NCBI RefSeq assembly: GCF_032191465.1
Contig: NZ_JAQOUE010000001.1
Span: forward strand, 2,418,001 to 2,482,000
DNA length: 64,000 nt
DNA from: Candidatus Nitronereus thalassa
GTDB taxonomy: Bacteria > Nitrospirota > Nitrospiria > Nitrospirales > UBA8639
Direction: 5' to 3'
A model generated the notes under the pieces. It ran no database searches, was not told the DNA's origin, and worked only from the letters and a program-made list of their open reading frames with translations. This document shows positions 1 through 8,535 of this stretch, piece after piece. Position 1 is the stretch's first letter. Every line of letters starts with the position of its first letter. Both the position numbers and the translations under genes were made by a program.

Positions 1-886
1 AATCATGAGCCGGCATATGTTCACGATCCCGCCGATAGATGATGATGGCTTCTTCCGCGCCTAAGCGCTTCGCGGTCCTGGCCACATCCAACGCGGTATT
101 GCCTCCACCATACACGGCCACACGACGCCCAATTTTTGGCGGCGCTTCCCCCTCCATCTTTTCAAGAAACGACAGAGCATCCAAAATTCGCCCAGCGTCT
201 TTTCCTGGAACTTCCGCGCGTTTACTCAAATGAGCGCCGATAGCTAGAAAAGTCGCGTCAAACTTTTCTGACTCGATCGTGGCCTGCAGATCTTCCACTT
301 TGCGATTCAAATGGATCGTGACCCCCATGCCTTCAATGCGAGCAATCTCGGCATCCAGCACTTCGCGAGGGAGTCGATATTTTGGAATGCCAAATCGCAA
401 CATGCCTCCAGTTTTTGGGCCAGCCTCATAGATTGTCACTTGATGCCCAAACCGCGCTAAATGATAGGCTGCGGAAAGGCCACTGGGACCAGCGCCAATA
501 ATCAACACATGTTTTCCTGTTGGCGCCCCAGGTTCAATCTTCCAGTTGTTCTTGGCCGCCAGGTCACCCAGGAACCGTTCGACGGCATGGATGTTCACGG
601 CTTCGTCTAATTGTTCACGATTACATGCATCCTGACAGGGGTGATAACACACACGACCGTGAATCGCAGGGAAGGGATTGTCTTCCATAATCTTGAGCCA
701 GGCTTCGTGATACTTACCCTCTTCCGCTTCGAAGAGCCAGGCTTGGATATTTTCCCCTGCGGGACAGGCCCGATTACACGGCGGGAGATGGTCTGAATAT
801 TCCGGCCGCATCGTGCGCCAATTGCCCGTATGATTGGCGAGACTCGAACTAGGATCGAGTGTGATGGCAAATGGTTTACGTTCCAC
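1..886 (-). CDS. GltD-like FAD/NAD(P)-binding oxidoreductase, partial (C-terminus beyond window)
   Basis: Translating the minus strand from GTG at 886 gives an open frame running off the window edge (295 codons). A Cys-rich N-terminal stretch (PPCNRACPAGENIQ, about residues 28-42, then a second Cys cluster around CYHPCQDAC) resembles the [4Fe-4S]-binding head of glutamate synthase small subunit. It is followed by an FAD Rossmann motif (GAGPSGLSAAYHLA) and an NAD(P) motif (YGGGNTALDVARTAKRLGA). The start overlaps the last 11 bases of the beta-subunit gene upstream, so the two are probably translationally coupled. In this operon it most likely passes electrons between ferredoxin/NAD(P)H and the 2-oxoacid oxidoreductase rather than making glutamate; that role is inferred. 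No ATG fits, so the GTG start rests on the overlap and on good N-terminal family similarity. Confidence 0.85.
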   Translation of the reverse strand, partial: MERKPFAITLDPSSSLANHTGNWRTMRPEYSDHLPPCNRACPAGENIQAWLFEAEEGKYHEAWLKIMEDNPFPAIHGRVCYHPCQDACNREQLDEAVNIHAVERFLGDLAAKNNWKIEPGAPTGKHVLIIGAGPSGLSAAYHLARFGHQVTIYEAGPKTGGMLRFGIPKYRLPREVLDAEIARIEGMGVTIHLNRKVEDLQATIESEKFDATFLAIGAHLSKRAEVPGKDAGRILDALSFLEKMEGEAPPKIGRRVAVYGGGNTALDVARTAKRLGAEEAIIIYRRDREHMPAHD

Positions 887-1886
887 GTTCTTGTTCCTGT
901 TCACGCAATCCATACTGTTGGATGTTGGCATCCGCGATTGCCTGAATCGCTGCTATCCCAGTTGTATCTGGCGGATCGCCAAACAAATGTTTAAACCGTC
1001 CCTGTAATTCCAAGTACCGTTCAACTGAAACTTTGCGACGAATCGGGGTTCGATCAACAACCGCTCCATGCTCCGCTTCAAACAATGGAAACAACCCACT
1101 CTCCACAGCCATCCGGGCCACCTTAATCGTCAACGCAGGATCAGATTTCCATCCAAGCGGGCAGGGCACATGAATATGAATATATCGTGCGCCACGAATG
1201 TCCATGGCTTTGGTCACTTTGGCTTCCAAGTCATGCAGATCCGCGACAGAGGACGTGGCCACGTATGGAATCCCATGCGCCATGGCAATCGCTGGAAGAT
1301 TTTTTCCAACGCCGACGGGATTGCCGGGTTCCGGCCCCACCGCTTGCGTGGTGTTCGTCCAAGCACGTGCCGGGGTCGATCCTGACCGTTGCACGCCAGT
1401 GTTCATGTAGGCTTCGTTGTCATAGCAGATGTAGAGAACATCGTCGTTTCGCTCGAACATGCCGGACAGACACCCAAAACCAATATCGACCGTCGCGCCA
1501 TCGCCGCCCTGCGCGATGACTTTTGTCTCCTTCTTTCCCTTCGCTCGCATGGCTGCGGCTACTCCGCTCGCCACGGCTGGAGCATTGCCAAACAACGAAT
1601 GCATCCAAGGAATTTGCCAAGCACTTTCTGGGTAGGGGCTGGAGAACACTTCCAAACATCCGGTGGCATTCACCGCCACCAGGTTTTTGTTGGCTGCTCG
1701 CATGGCTGCATCGACAGCATACCGCGCGCCCAATGCTTCCCCACACCCCTGACAGGCTCGGTGACCGGAGTTGAGGGAATTCGTGCGATCTCTTTGGGAC
1801 TGGATTGTTTGGTTGTTTTCATTCAATAACCGATTCCCAACCGTGAAAGTTCCGGTTTGATAAAATTTCACTTGTGGATATGACAT
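876..1886 (-). CDS. porB: 2-oxoacid (pyruvate):ferredoxin oxidoreductase, beta subunit
   Basis: This 336-residue protein is the thiamine-diphosphate-binding subunit of a pyruvate or 2-oxoglutarate:ferredoxin oxidoreductase, which reversibly joins CO2 to acyl-CoA using reduced ferredoxin. A CxxCG motif lies at residues 45-49 and the ThDP/Mg signature GDGATVDIGFGCL at 128-140, with the downstream Asn at 157 (YDNEAYMNTGVQRSG). It is five bases downstream of the alpha subunit and overlaps the GltD-like gene, so gamma, alpha, beta and flavoprotein form one operon. Sequence alone does not settle pyruvate versus 2-oxoglutarate; overall similarity favours pyruvate. No separate ferredoxin-like delta subunit is visible in the window; it may lie left of base 1. 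Confidence 0.9.
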   Translation of the reverse strand: MSYPQVKFYQTGTFTVGNRLLNENNQTIQSQRDRTNSLNSGHRACQGCGEALGARYAVDAAMRAANKNLVAVNATGCLEVFSSPYPESAWQIPWMHSLFGNAPAVASGVAAAMRAKGKKETKVIAQGGDGATVDIGFGCLSGMFERNDDVLYICYDNEAYMNTGVQRSGSTPARAWTNTTQAVGPEPGNPVGVGKNLPAIAMAHGIPYVATSSVADLHDLEAKVTKAMDIRGARYIHIHVPCPLGWKSDPALTIKVARMAVESGLFPLFEAEHGAVVDRTPIRRKVSVERYLELQGRFKHLFGDPPDTTGIAAIQAIADANIQQYGLREQEQERGT

Positions 1887-1891
1887 GGTGG

Positions 1892-3148
1892 TTATCCTGC
1901 CTTCACTCCAAATGTTCCGGCCTCTCGCAGAAGGTTTTCCGGGGTGGGACCAGATCGACGTTTGGCTTGTTGACGAACCAACTCGTGATTAATGACATCC
2001 CAATTCAAATCCAGGAAATGGGGTTCCTCTAGCCCTTCTTCGGAAAGCGCTTCATGCACGACCCGTACAATAGATGCTTTGGGAATGGCTCGTCCTCCCA
2101 ATCCTGCAATCACCGTCTCGACCATCACGGGCAAATGTCGAAGCGCCATTTTCACTTCACTCGATACGATACCGCCCTTGCCCACGGACAAATCCTTTTC
2201 CACCACAATCACCCTTTTTGCCTGACCCAAGGCTTGTCGCAATGGGTACTTGGGGAATGGTCGATACGATACGATCTTCACTGCACCAACGGCGAGACCT
2301 TCCTTCCGTAAATCATCCACAGCATCCTTAATCGTGCCATTCACCGAACCGAGGGCGACAATAATAGTCTCCGCACCCTCTGTTTGATAAGACTCCAGCA
2401 ATCCGCCGGAAGGGCGACCGAAGGGTTGTTGAAATTCTTTTTGGATTCTGGGAAGGGCTTCGAGCGCCTGGAGATGTTTATGATGCGCCAAATATCGAAC
2501 TTCCATAAATGCATCAGGTCCCACCATCGAACCGATGGAAACAGGATCAGCAGGGTCGAGCATCTGAACCGGCTCGTACGGCGGAAGAAAGAAATCCACT
2601 TGTTCTTGAGTCGGAAGATCCACGGCCTCCACTGCATGCGTGAGGATATAGCCATCCATGCACACCATGACTGGGCAGCTTAAGGATTCCGCTAAGCGAA
2701 AGGCTTGAATGTGAAGATCGACCGCCTCCTGATTGTCCTCGGCAAACAATTGTATCCATCCCGAATCTCGTAGTGCCATGCTATCCGAATGGTCATTCCA
2801 AATATTGATGGGCGCTCCTACTGCGCGATTGGCAATGGTCATGACGATGGGCAAACCGAGACCCGCCGCGTTATAGACGGCTTCGGCCATGAACAACAGA
2901 CCTTGGCTCGTCGTTGCGGTGTACGTTCGTGCACCAGCCGCCGACGCACCAATCAAGACACTCAAGGCGCCAAATTCTGATTCCACGTTGAGAAACTGGC
3001 ACGGGCCGACTTCCCCGGCTTTCACTAGACACGATAGCGTTTCCACAATATGGGTCTGGGGGGAAATCGGATAACAGGCCGCCACTTCTGGGCGGCACAT
3101 GGCAACAGTCTTAGCAACGGCTTGTGATCCTTCAATTTGTTGTTTCAC
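1892..3148 (-). CDS. porA: 2-oxoacid (pyruvate):ferredoxin oxidoreductase, alpha subunit
   Basis: The 418-residue product has the pyrimidine-binding fold of the alpha subunit. YPISPQTHIVE (around residues 26-36) is the family's Y-P-I-T/S-P-x-T motif. TATTSQGLLFMAEAVYNAAG (about 78-97) and the VAIGAP-like NRAVGAPINIWNDHSD segment line the active site. The C-terminal domain II (from about residue 260) is complete, ending in ENLLREAGTFGVKAG. Length and order match the four-subunit enzymes of autotrophs that fix CO2 by the reverse TCA cycle. It starts 50 bases after the gamma subunit stop; the ATG is preceded by a purine-rich AAGAGGAAGAGGAGGAAG stretch that provides a strong ribosome binding site. 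Confidence 0.9.
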   Translation of the reverse strand: MKQQIEGSQAVAKTVAMCRPEVAACYPISPQTHIVETLSCLVKAGEVGPCQFLNVESEFGALSVLIGASAAGARTYTATTSQGLLFMAEAVYNAAGLGLPIVMTIANRAVGAPINIWNDHSDSMALRDSGWIQLFAEDNQEAVDLHIQAFRLAESLSCPVMVCMDGYILTHAVEAVDLPTQEQVDFFLPPYEPVQMLDPADPVSIGSMVGPDAFMEVRYLAHHKHLQALEALPRIQKEFQQPFGRPSGGLLESYQTEGAETIIVALGSVNGTIKDAVDDLRKEGLAVGAVKIVSYRPFPKYPLRQALGQAKRVIVVEKDLSVGKGGIVSSEVKMALRHLPVMVETVIAGLGGRAIPKASIVRVVHEALSEEGLEEPHFLDLNWDVINHELVRQQAKRRSGPTPENLLREAGTFGVKAG

Positions 3149-3198
3149 TTTTTGTCTTCCTCCTCTTCCTCTTTTCTCTTCGTAAAAGGGAGAGACGT

Positions 3199-3768
3199 CT
3201 ACACGGCTACCTGTGACCCCACATAGTCATAGGCCTCTCTCGCAATTTCAATATTGAGTTCGCCTATCGAGCCAGGAAATTTTTCCTGAATGGCCTTTTC
3301 GATAGATGACAAGGAAACTTCTTGCGTCAGGGCCGCAAAACCGGCGACTAACGCGGCGTTCGGAAGGGGACGATGGAGAAATTTGTTGGCAATGTCCGTG
3401 GCTGGAAAGATACAACACTGATGTTCCGATAACGTGGAACACAGCTCATCTATTCCCAATTCACGAGCGGTTCGGGTTGAGTTAATCAGCACGGCACCAT
3501 CAGACTGTAAGCCAGCAAATACCTCGACCTGGTGAAGAAGAGTCGAATCCTGAACAATAATCACATCAGGATTTACGATGGGTTCTCGTGCTCGTAGTTG
3601 GCGGTCGCTGATCCGACAGAAGGCCGCCACCGGCGCTCCTGTCCGCTCAGATCCAAAACTGGGAAAGGCCAAGGCAAATTTTCCATCCAGAAACGAGGCC
3701 ATGGACAACAGTTCCGCCGCTGTCACCACGCCTTGCCCTCCACGGCCATGAATTCGAACTTGCAGCAT
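3199..3768 (-). CDS. porG: 2-oxoacid (pyruvate):ferredoxin oxidoreductase, gamma subunit
   Basis: At 189 residues it has the usual length of the gamma subunit. The N-terminus carries the diagnostic RIHGRGGQGVVTAAELL, followed by FPSFGSERTGAPVAAFCRIS, both conserved across pyruvate, 2-oxoisovalerate and 2-oxoglutarate:ferredoxin oxidoreductases. The gamma subunit bridges the alpha/beta catalytic core in the complex. It is the first oxidoreductase gene of the leftward operon and begins 13 bases after the small membrane-protein gene, so promoter and regulation are probably shared with that gene. Confidence 0.9.
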   Translation of the reverse strand: MLQVRIHGRGGQGVVTAAELLSMASFLDGKFALAFPSFGSERTGAPVAAFCRISDRQLRAREPIVNPDVIIVQDSTLLHQVEVFAGLQSDGAVLINSTRTARELGIDELCSTLSEHQCCIFPATDIANKFLHRPLPNAALVAGFAALTQEVSLSSIEKAIQEKFPGSIGELNIEIAREAYDYVGSQVAV

Positions 3769-3781
3769 GAATCCTTTTCCT

Positions 3782-4027
3782 TTAGCTCATGATTTTCAAT
3801 GCAAAATAGGGAACAACAAAAAACACTAAGACGACAATTTTGTACTGCGCCAAATATTGAAAATAGGCACGAAGGAGATCTTGCTCATTTAATCCAAAAA
3901 AATAGCTATGGATTTTTATGGCTGTTTCTCGCATCCACGCCACAAAGAAAAAAGAAACTAAGAGGAAGCAGATGTTGATTACTGAAGCCCAGCCCAGAAG
4001 TTCCGTCAGTTCTGTGATAGTCATCAT
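3782..4027 (-). CDS. Small two-TM membrane protein, DUF6868-like
   Basis: The 81-residue product starts at the ATG ending at 4027, seven bases downstream of a perfect AGGAGG; a longer reading to 4120 is possible but has no such site. Two hydrophobic segments (about residues 12-30, WASVINICFLLVSFFFVAW, and 62-78, IVVLVFFVVPYFALKI) flank a loop containing HSYFFGLNEQDLLRAYFQYLAQYKI. The layout (short, LGW near the N-terminus, HxxxFGL loop, VPYxALKI end) fits the DUF6868 family as I recall it. No biochemical function is known. It is directly upstream of the oxidoreductase operon on the same strand and may be co-transcribed. Confidence 0.7.
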   Translation of the reverse strand: MMTITELTELLGWASVINICFLLVSFFFVAWMRETAIKIHSYFFGLNEQDLLRAYFQYLAQYKIVVLVFFVVPYFALKIMS

Positions 4028-4234
4028 GTTGGGACCTCCTGGCTTGGGGTTTCCTTCATTCCTCTTACTTCTAAATCCCACGCAAGAAGGATGCCGGCAA
4101 TCGTCACCATGCCCAACCACCTGACTTTCGATGATTTTTCGCAGGCGAAAGCCTCGGAAGGTCTAATAGAACTGAGGAGGAGGGGGACTGATGAAATCTA
4201 TTGAGTTGGGGTAAAATGCGTCACTGAGGAATTT

Positions 4235-4284
4235 TTAAAATATCCCCACTTTGATACCGGTAGGCCCCATTCTTAAATATCCCC
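4235..4284. repeat. Near-identical direct repeat upstream of ackA
   Basis: TTAAAATATCCCC (4235-4247) recurs as TTAAATATCCCC (4273-4284), differing by one A, with a 38-base pitch. The pair sits in the 360-base divergent intergenic region between the oxidoreductase operon and ackA. It could be a tandem operator site or a remnant of a mobile-element end; the sequence does not decide. The rest of this intergenic region shows nothing recognisable. Confidence 0.4.
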
Positions 4285-4389
4285 TAGTGAAAAAGCATTC
4301 TGAAGATTAGGAGCGCACTGCAATTTTATCCTAGATCTTCACTGATGGAAGGAATACGTTTTGCATCACAATATTGATATGTCCTTGGA

Positions 4390-5640
4390 ATGGCTGGTTC
4401 AATCCTTATGAAAGTGTTGGCCCTGAATTACGGAAGCTCCTCTATAAAATTTTTGATGGCTGAGTCACGCCCAAGCCATGACATGCTTTACCCCTTGGGT
4501 CGAGGATCTATCGATGGAATAGGCACTTCTCAATCAACGTTACGTCTTTACTTCTCAGACCGTCCCCCTGTTCAGGAAAGTTTGGTGGCTACCAACCATA
4601 CCCAAGGCACAACATTCCTTTTTGATCATTTCAACCTCTATGAGGAATTTTCTCCATCAACGATTCATGCGGTTGGCCATCGTGTGGTTCACGGCGGCGA
4701 TGTATTCACCCAACCAACCGTGGTCAATGCTGGAGTCCTCTCGACGTTAGAACGTCTTTGCGACCTTGCTCCTCTGCACAACCCCCTTGCCCTGAAAGGT
4801 ATTCAAGAGACCCGAACTATTCTGGGAGAATCCGTAGCCATGGTGTGTGTCTTTGATACAGCGTTTCATCACGACATGCCAAAGGTCGCCTCCACGTATG
4901 CGATTCCCCATGAGTTGGCCACTCGTCATCATATCAAGCGATATGGGTTCCATGGCATTGCCCACGCGTCGCTTGTTCAGGGGTATGTCACGCATAGGGG
5001 AGAGAGTCATCAACAAGATCGCGTAATCAGTTTGCACTTGGGCAATGGGTGCTCCATCACGGCCTCGAAAGGAGGTCGATCGGTTGATACTTCAATGGGA
5101 TTCACTCCATTAGAAGGCTTAGTCATGGGCACGCGCTCGGGCGACCTGGACCCGGCTCTTGTGAATTATCTAGCCGAGAAGGAACACGTGACATGCGCCG
5201 AAGTTGAAAAGTGGCTGAATCACAAATCAGGGCTTTTGGGGGTGTCCGGACAATCTTCGGACATGCGCATGCTTTTGGAGGCAGCCAATCATAACCATGA
5301 TGAACAAGCCACCTTGGCCATTGACCTATTCTGTTATCGGGCACGGAAATACATTGGGGCGTACCTTGCAACTTTAGGCGGAGCGGAGGCGATTATCTTT
5401 GGAGGTGGGATTGGGGAGGCATCGCCGGACATCCGACAGCGCATCTGCGAGAATCTGGAATGGTGCGGGTTGCAACTCGAACCGACAAGAAACGAGCAAG
5501 CCATTCACCTCTCTCCTGGAATGGCCACCTGCATTACCAAAGACCAGGCTCACCTTCCAGCCTATGTCGTTGCCGCTGACGAGGAAATGCTAATCGCTCA
5601 GCAAACTGTGGAATGTCTGACTCGATCGAATACAACATAA
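4390..5640 (+). CDS. ackA: Acetate kinase
   Basis: The product (416 residues from the first ATG) converts acetyl phosphate and ADP to acetate and ATP. The family's N-terminal phosphate motif NYGSSSIKF is at residues 13-21, and HRVVHGGD, RYGFHGIAHASL, HLGNGCSI and GGAEAIIFGGGIGEASPDIR follow in the expected order. A second ATG at 4408 (MKVLALNYGSS) matches the usual family start better; neither has a convincing ribosome binding site, so the true start may be 18 bases inside. It precedes the phosphoketolase gene by about 50 bases on the same strand; the pair forms a route from sugar phosphate to acetate with ATP gain. Confidence 0.93.
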   Translation: MAGSILMKVLALNYGSSSIKFLMAESRPSHDMLYPLGRGSIDGIGTSQSTLRLYFSDRPPVQESLVATNHTQGTTFLFDHFNLYEEFSPSTIHAVGHRVVHGGDVFTQPTVVNAGVLSTLERLCDLAPLHNPLALKGIQETRTILGESVAMVCVFDTAFHHDMPKVASTYAIPHELATRHHIKRYGFHGIAHASLVQGYVTHRGESHQQDRVISLHLGNGCSITASKGGRSVDTSMGFTPLEGLVMGTRSGDLDPALVNYLAEKEHVTCAEVEKWLNHKSGLLGVSGQSSDMRMLLEAANHNHDEQATLAIDLFCYRARKYIGAYLATLGGAEAIIFGGGIGEASPDIRQRICENLEWCGLQLEPTRNEQAIHLSPGMATCITKDQAHLPAYVVAADEEMLIAQQTVECLTRSNTT

Positions 5641-5692
5641 TGCCTTTACACTGATTAACCTCTCTCATACTCAATAGCACTTGGAGACTACC

Positions 5693-8077
5693 ATGCCTAC
5701 TTCAACATCAAAATCCAAAACTTTGATGCCGGCGTTGTTGAAACTGATGGATGCCTATTGGCGGGCAGCTAACTATCTCTCCGTGGGGCAGATCTACTTG
5801 CTTGATAATCCCCTGCTGCGCCAGCCGTTAAAAGTTGAGGATGTGAAACCCAGGTTACTAGGACATTGGGGTACGACCCCTGGACTCAATTTCATTTATG
5901 TCCACTTGAATCGTGTGATTAAGGAACACGATCTCAACATGCTGTACATCGCCGGACCTGGCCATGGCGGCCCCGCGCTTGTGGCGAATACTTATTTAGA
6001 AGGCACCTATAGCGAGGTCTACCCCGACATCTCGCAAGATACGGAGGGAATGAAACGGCTGTTCAAGCAGTTTTCCTTTCCCGGAGGAATCCCGAGCCAT
6101 GTGGCCCCGGAGACGCCAGGATCGATTCACGAAGGTGGAGAACTAGGCTATGCGTTGTCACATGCATTTGGGGCGGTGCTGGATAATCCGGATCTCATCG
6201 TATCCTGTGTCGTAGGAGATGGGGAAGCAGAAACCGGTCCTTTGGCCGCAGCCTGGCATTCGAATAAATTTCTTAATCCGGTCACAGACGGCGCGGTCTT
6301 ACCCATCTTGCATTTGAATGGCTACAAGATTGCCAACCCCACGGTCCTGGCTCGTATTCCCCACAAGGAGTTGGAAAGTTTGTTTGTCGGGTATGGGTAT
6401 CATCCGTTGTGGGTGGAAGGCGATGATCCCGCGACCATGCACCAATTGATGGCCGAAACCATGGACAAGGCAATCCAGCAGATTCATCGCATCCAACATT
6501 CCGCAAGAAAGAAAGGGGAGGCGACGAGACCCTTATGGCCTATGATTATTTTGCGAACGCCAAAGGGATGGACCGGCCCCAAAGAAGTAGATGGACAAAA
6601 AGCGGAAGGATATTGGCGATCCCATCAAGTTCCATTCTCCGGGATGGCTGGCAATCCTTCGCACTTAAAACTTTTGGAAAAATGGATGAAGAGTTACAAC
6701 CCGGAAACCCTGTTTGATGAGAACGGCCAATTGAAACCCGAACTGGCAGCCCTCGCCCCCACCGGCCTTCGGCGCATGGGCGCGAACCCACATGCTAATG
6801 GCGGCTTACTCCTCAAGGCGTTAAAAATGCCGAATTTTCGAGATTACGCGATCGAGGTCTCTCAACCCGGACAAGTCATTGGCGAAAGCACGCGAGTGAT
6901 GGGACAATTTCTTCGGGACGTCCTGAAGCGGAATCTCGAACAAAAAAACTTTCGCATCTTTGGGCCAGATGAAACCGCGTCCAATAGATTAGGGGCGGTG
7001 TTCGAAGTCACCAGTCGTGCCTGGGTCGCCGAGACCTTGCCCGAGGACGACCACTTAGCCGCCGATGGTCGGGTGATGGAAATTTTGAGTGAACACACCT
7101 GCCAAGGGTGGTTGGAAGGGTACTTGCTCACCGGGCGTCACGGTTTCTTTAACACGTATGAGGCCTTTGTCCACGTCGTGGACTCCATGTTCAACCAACA
7201 TGCGAAGTGGCTCAAAGTGACTGGAAAAGAAATTCCTTGGCGTCAACCGATTGCCTCACTGAACTATTTACTGTCGTCCCATGTGTGGCGACAGGATCAC
7301 AACGGGTTTTCGCATCAAGACCCAGGGTTTATTGATCATGTGGTCAACAAGAAAGCCGAAGTGATTCGGGTGTATCTCCCGCCGGATGCCAATAGTCTCT
7401 TATGGGTGACGGATCATTGTCTGCGGAGTCGAAATTTCATCAATGTGATCGTGGCCGGCAAACAGCCCCAACCGCAATATCTGAACATGGACGCCGCTAT
7501 CAAACATTGCACCGCAGGCATCGGGATGTGGGAATGGGCGAGCAATGACAAAGGGGCTGACCCCGATGTGGTTCTCGCTTGTGCCGGCGACACCCCAACG
7601 TTGGAAACGCTCGCGGCCGTGGATTTGCTTCGCCAATACCTTCCTGACCTGAAGGTCCGTGTCATTAATGTCGTCAACCTCATGAAACTTCAACAGCCAC
7701 GCGAGCATCCCCACGGTTTAACGGATAAAGAATTTGATACACTCTTTACAACGGACAAACCGATCATCTTTGCGTTTCACGGCTATCCCTGGCTGATTCA
7801 TCGTTTGACCTATCGACGAACGAATCATTGGAATCTGCACGTTCGTGGGTACAAAGAAGAAGGCACGACCACCACGCCATTTGATATGGTCGTTCGCAAT
7901 GATCTGGATCGTTTTCACTTGGTAGAAGACGTCATCGACCGCGTTCCCAGACTCGGCTATCACGCGGCCTACGTGAAACAAGCCATCCGCGACAAACTGA
8001 TCGACCACAAGGAATACATCGCGAAGTATGGAGAGGATATGCCGGAGATTCGGAATTGGAAATGGCCGGGGAGGTAA
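5693..8077 (+). CDS. xfp: Xylulose-5-phosphate/fructose-6-phosphate phosphoketolase
   Basis: This thiamine-diphosphate enzyme cleaves xylulose-5-P (and often fructose-6-P) with phosphate to acetyl-P plus glyceraldehyde-3-P (or erythrose-4-P). The 794-residue length is typical. Visible motifs include [17 protein letters not shown] near residue 90, [35 protein letters not shown], and the ThDP motif [20 protein letters not shown]. The ATG at 5693 is chosen over an in-frame TTG at 5681 because GGAG lies eight bases upstream of the ATG, inside the longer reading. Acetyl-P made here is the substrate of the acetate kinase encoded just upstream, and acetate or acetyl-P can feed the acetyl-CoA/pyruvate step of the neighbouring oxidoreductase operon. 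Confidence 0.95.
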   Translation: MPTSTSKSKTLMPALLKLMDAYWRAANYLSVGQIYLLDNPLLRQPLKVEDVKPRLLGHWGTTPGLNFIYVHLNRVIKEHDLNMLYIAGPGHGGPALVANTYLEGTYSEVYPDISQDTEGMKRLFKQFSFPGGIPSHVAPETPGSIHEGGELGYALSHAFGAVLDNPDLIVSCVVGDGEAETGPLAAAWHSNKFLNPVTDGAVLPILHLNGYKIANPTVLARIPHKELESLFVGYGYHPLWVEGDDPATMHQLMAETMDKAIQQIHRIQHSARKKGEATRPLWPMIILRTPKGWTGPKEVDGQKAEGYWRSHQVPFSGMAGNPSHLKLLEKWMKSYNPETLFDENGQLKPELAALAPTGLRRMGANPHANGGLLLKALKMPNFRDYAIEVSQPGQVIGESTRVMGQFLRDVLKRNLEQKNFRIFGPDETASNRLGAVFEVTSRAWVAETLPEDDHLAADGRVMEILSEHTCQGWLEGYLLTGRHGFFNTYEAFVHVVDSMFNQHAKWLKVTGKEIPWRQPIASLNYLLSSHVWRQDHNGFSHQDPGFIDHVVNKKAEVIRVYLPPDANSLLWVTDHCLRSRNFINVIVAGKQPQPQYLNMDAAIKHCTAGIGMWEWASNDKGADPDVVLACAGDTPTLETLAAVDLLRQYLPDLKVRVINVVNLMKLQQPREHPHGLTDKEFDTLFTTDKPIIFAFHGYPWLIHRLTYRRTNHWNLHVRGYKEEGTTTTPFDMVVRNDLDRFHLVEDVIDRVPRLGYHAAYVKQAIRDKLIDHKEYIAKYGEDMPEIRNWKWPGR

Positions 8078-8087
8078 GAATCCTTGC

Positions 8088-8157
8088 TTGTCATCCTGAG
8101 CCAAGGGAAGGATCTGCATTTAGGGGGTGAGATTCTTCGTTATACTCAGAATGACAA
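8088..8157. repeat. 70-bp palindromic repeat element
   Basis: TTGTCATCCTGAG at 8088-8100 is answered by CTCAGAATGACAA at 8145-8157 (one mismatch), with further pairing inward (AAGGATCT against GAGATTCTT). This arrangement is typical of short dispersed REP- or MITE-like elements with a GTCATCCTGAG end that recur in many environmental genomes. It lies 10 bases after the xfp stop codon. It contains no reading frame and lacks a T-run, so it is not an obvious intrinsic terminator. Confidence 0.7.
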
Positions 8158-8200
8158 AAATGATGAATCCCTTTCCTATCGGGGCATCCCCCGCTCGACG

Positions 8201-8228
8201 AGGTCCTTTTGTTTCGACAAAAGGACCT
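8201..8228. repeat. Perfect 11-bp stem hairpin
   Basis: AGGTCCTTTTG (8201-8211) and CAAAAGGACCT (8218-8228) form an 11-base perfect stem with loop TTTCGA. It is about 120 bases downstream of xfp. It has no trailing T-run, so it looks more like a dispersed palindrome than a Rho-independent terminator, though it could stabilise the 3' end of the xfp message. Confidence 0.6.
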
Positions 8229-8258
8229 AAAACCATGTTCGCCCGTGCACGGCCCTCC

Positions 8259-8293
8259 AGAGAATGGTGAGAGGAATTTATTCACCATTCTCT
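8259..8293. repeat. Perfect 12-bp stem hairpin
   Basis: AGAGAATGGTGA (8259-8270) and TCACCATTCTCT (8282-8293) pair perfectly around an 11-base loop. This is the third palindrome in a 210-base stretch after xfp. The remainder of the gap up to 8535 holds only unconvincing short frames. Confidence 0.6.
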
Positions 8294-8535
8294 TCCGGGT
8301 GCCTCCGCCATAACCCCGAATTAAATGGCTCAGGAACTCGCAAGGCTCAAACAGTCTTCGCCAAAGAACTCGATTCGGGATTGTGGCTCCGTTGCACCCA
8401 AGGCGCAGAGAACAAAGTTTTTGATTGGGAAGATCGCAGGTTCTATAATCATAAAATATAAATCTTTCCAAAATTACAATTTTAAATTTTCACGGGCTTT
8501 AAGCTGTCTTTTTCATACAAGGCCGCCCTTGACGA

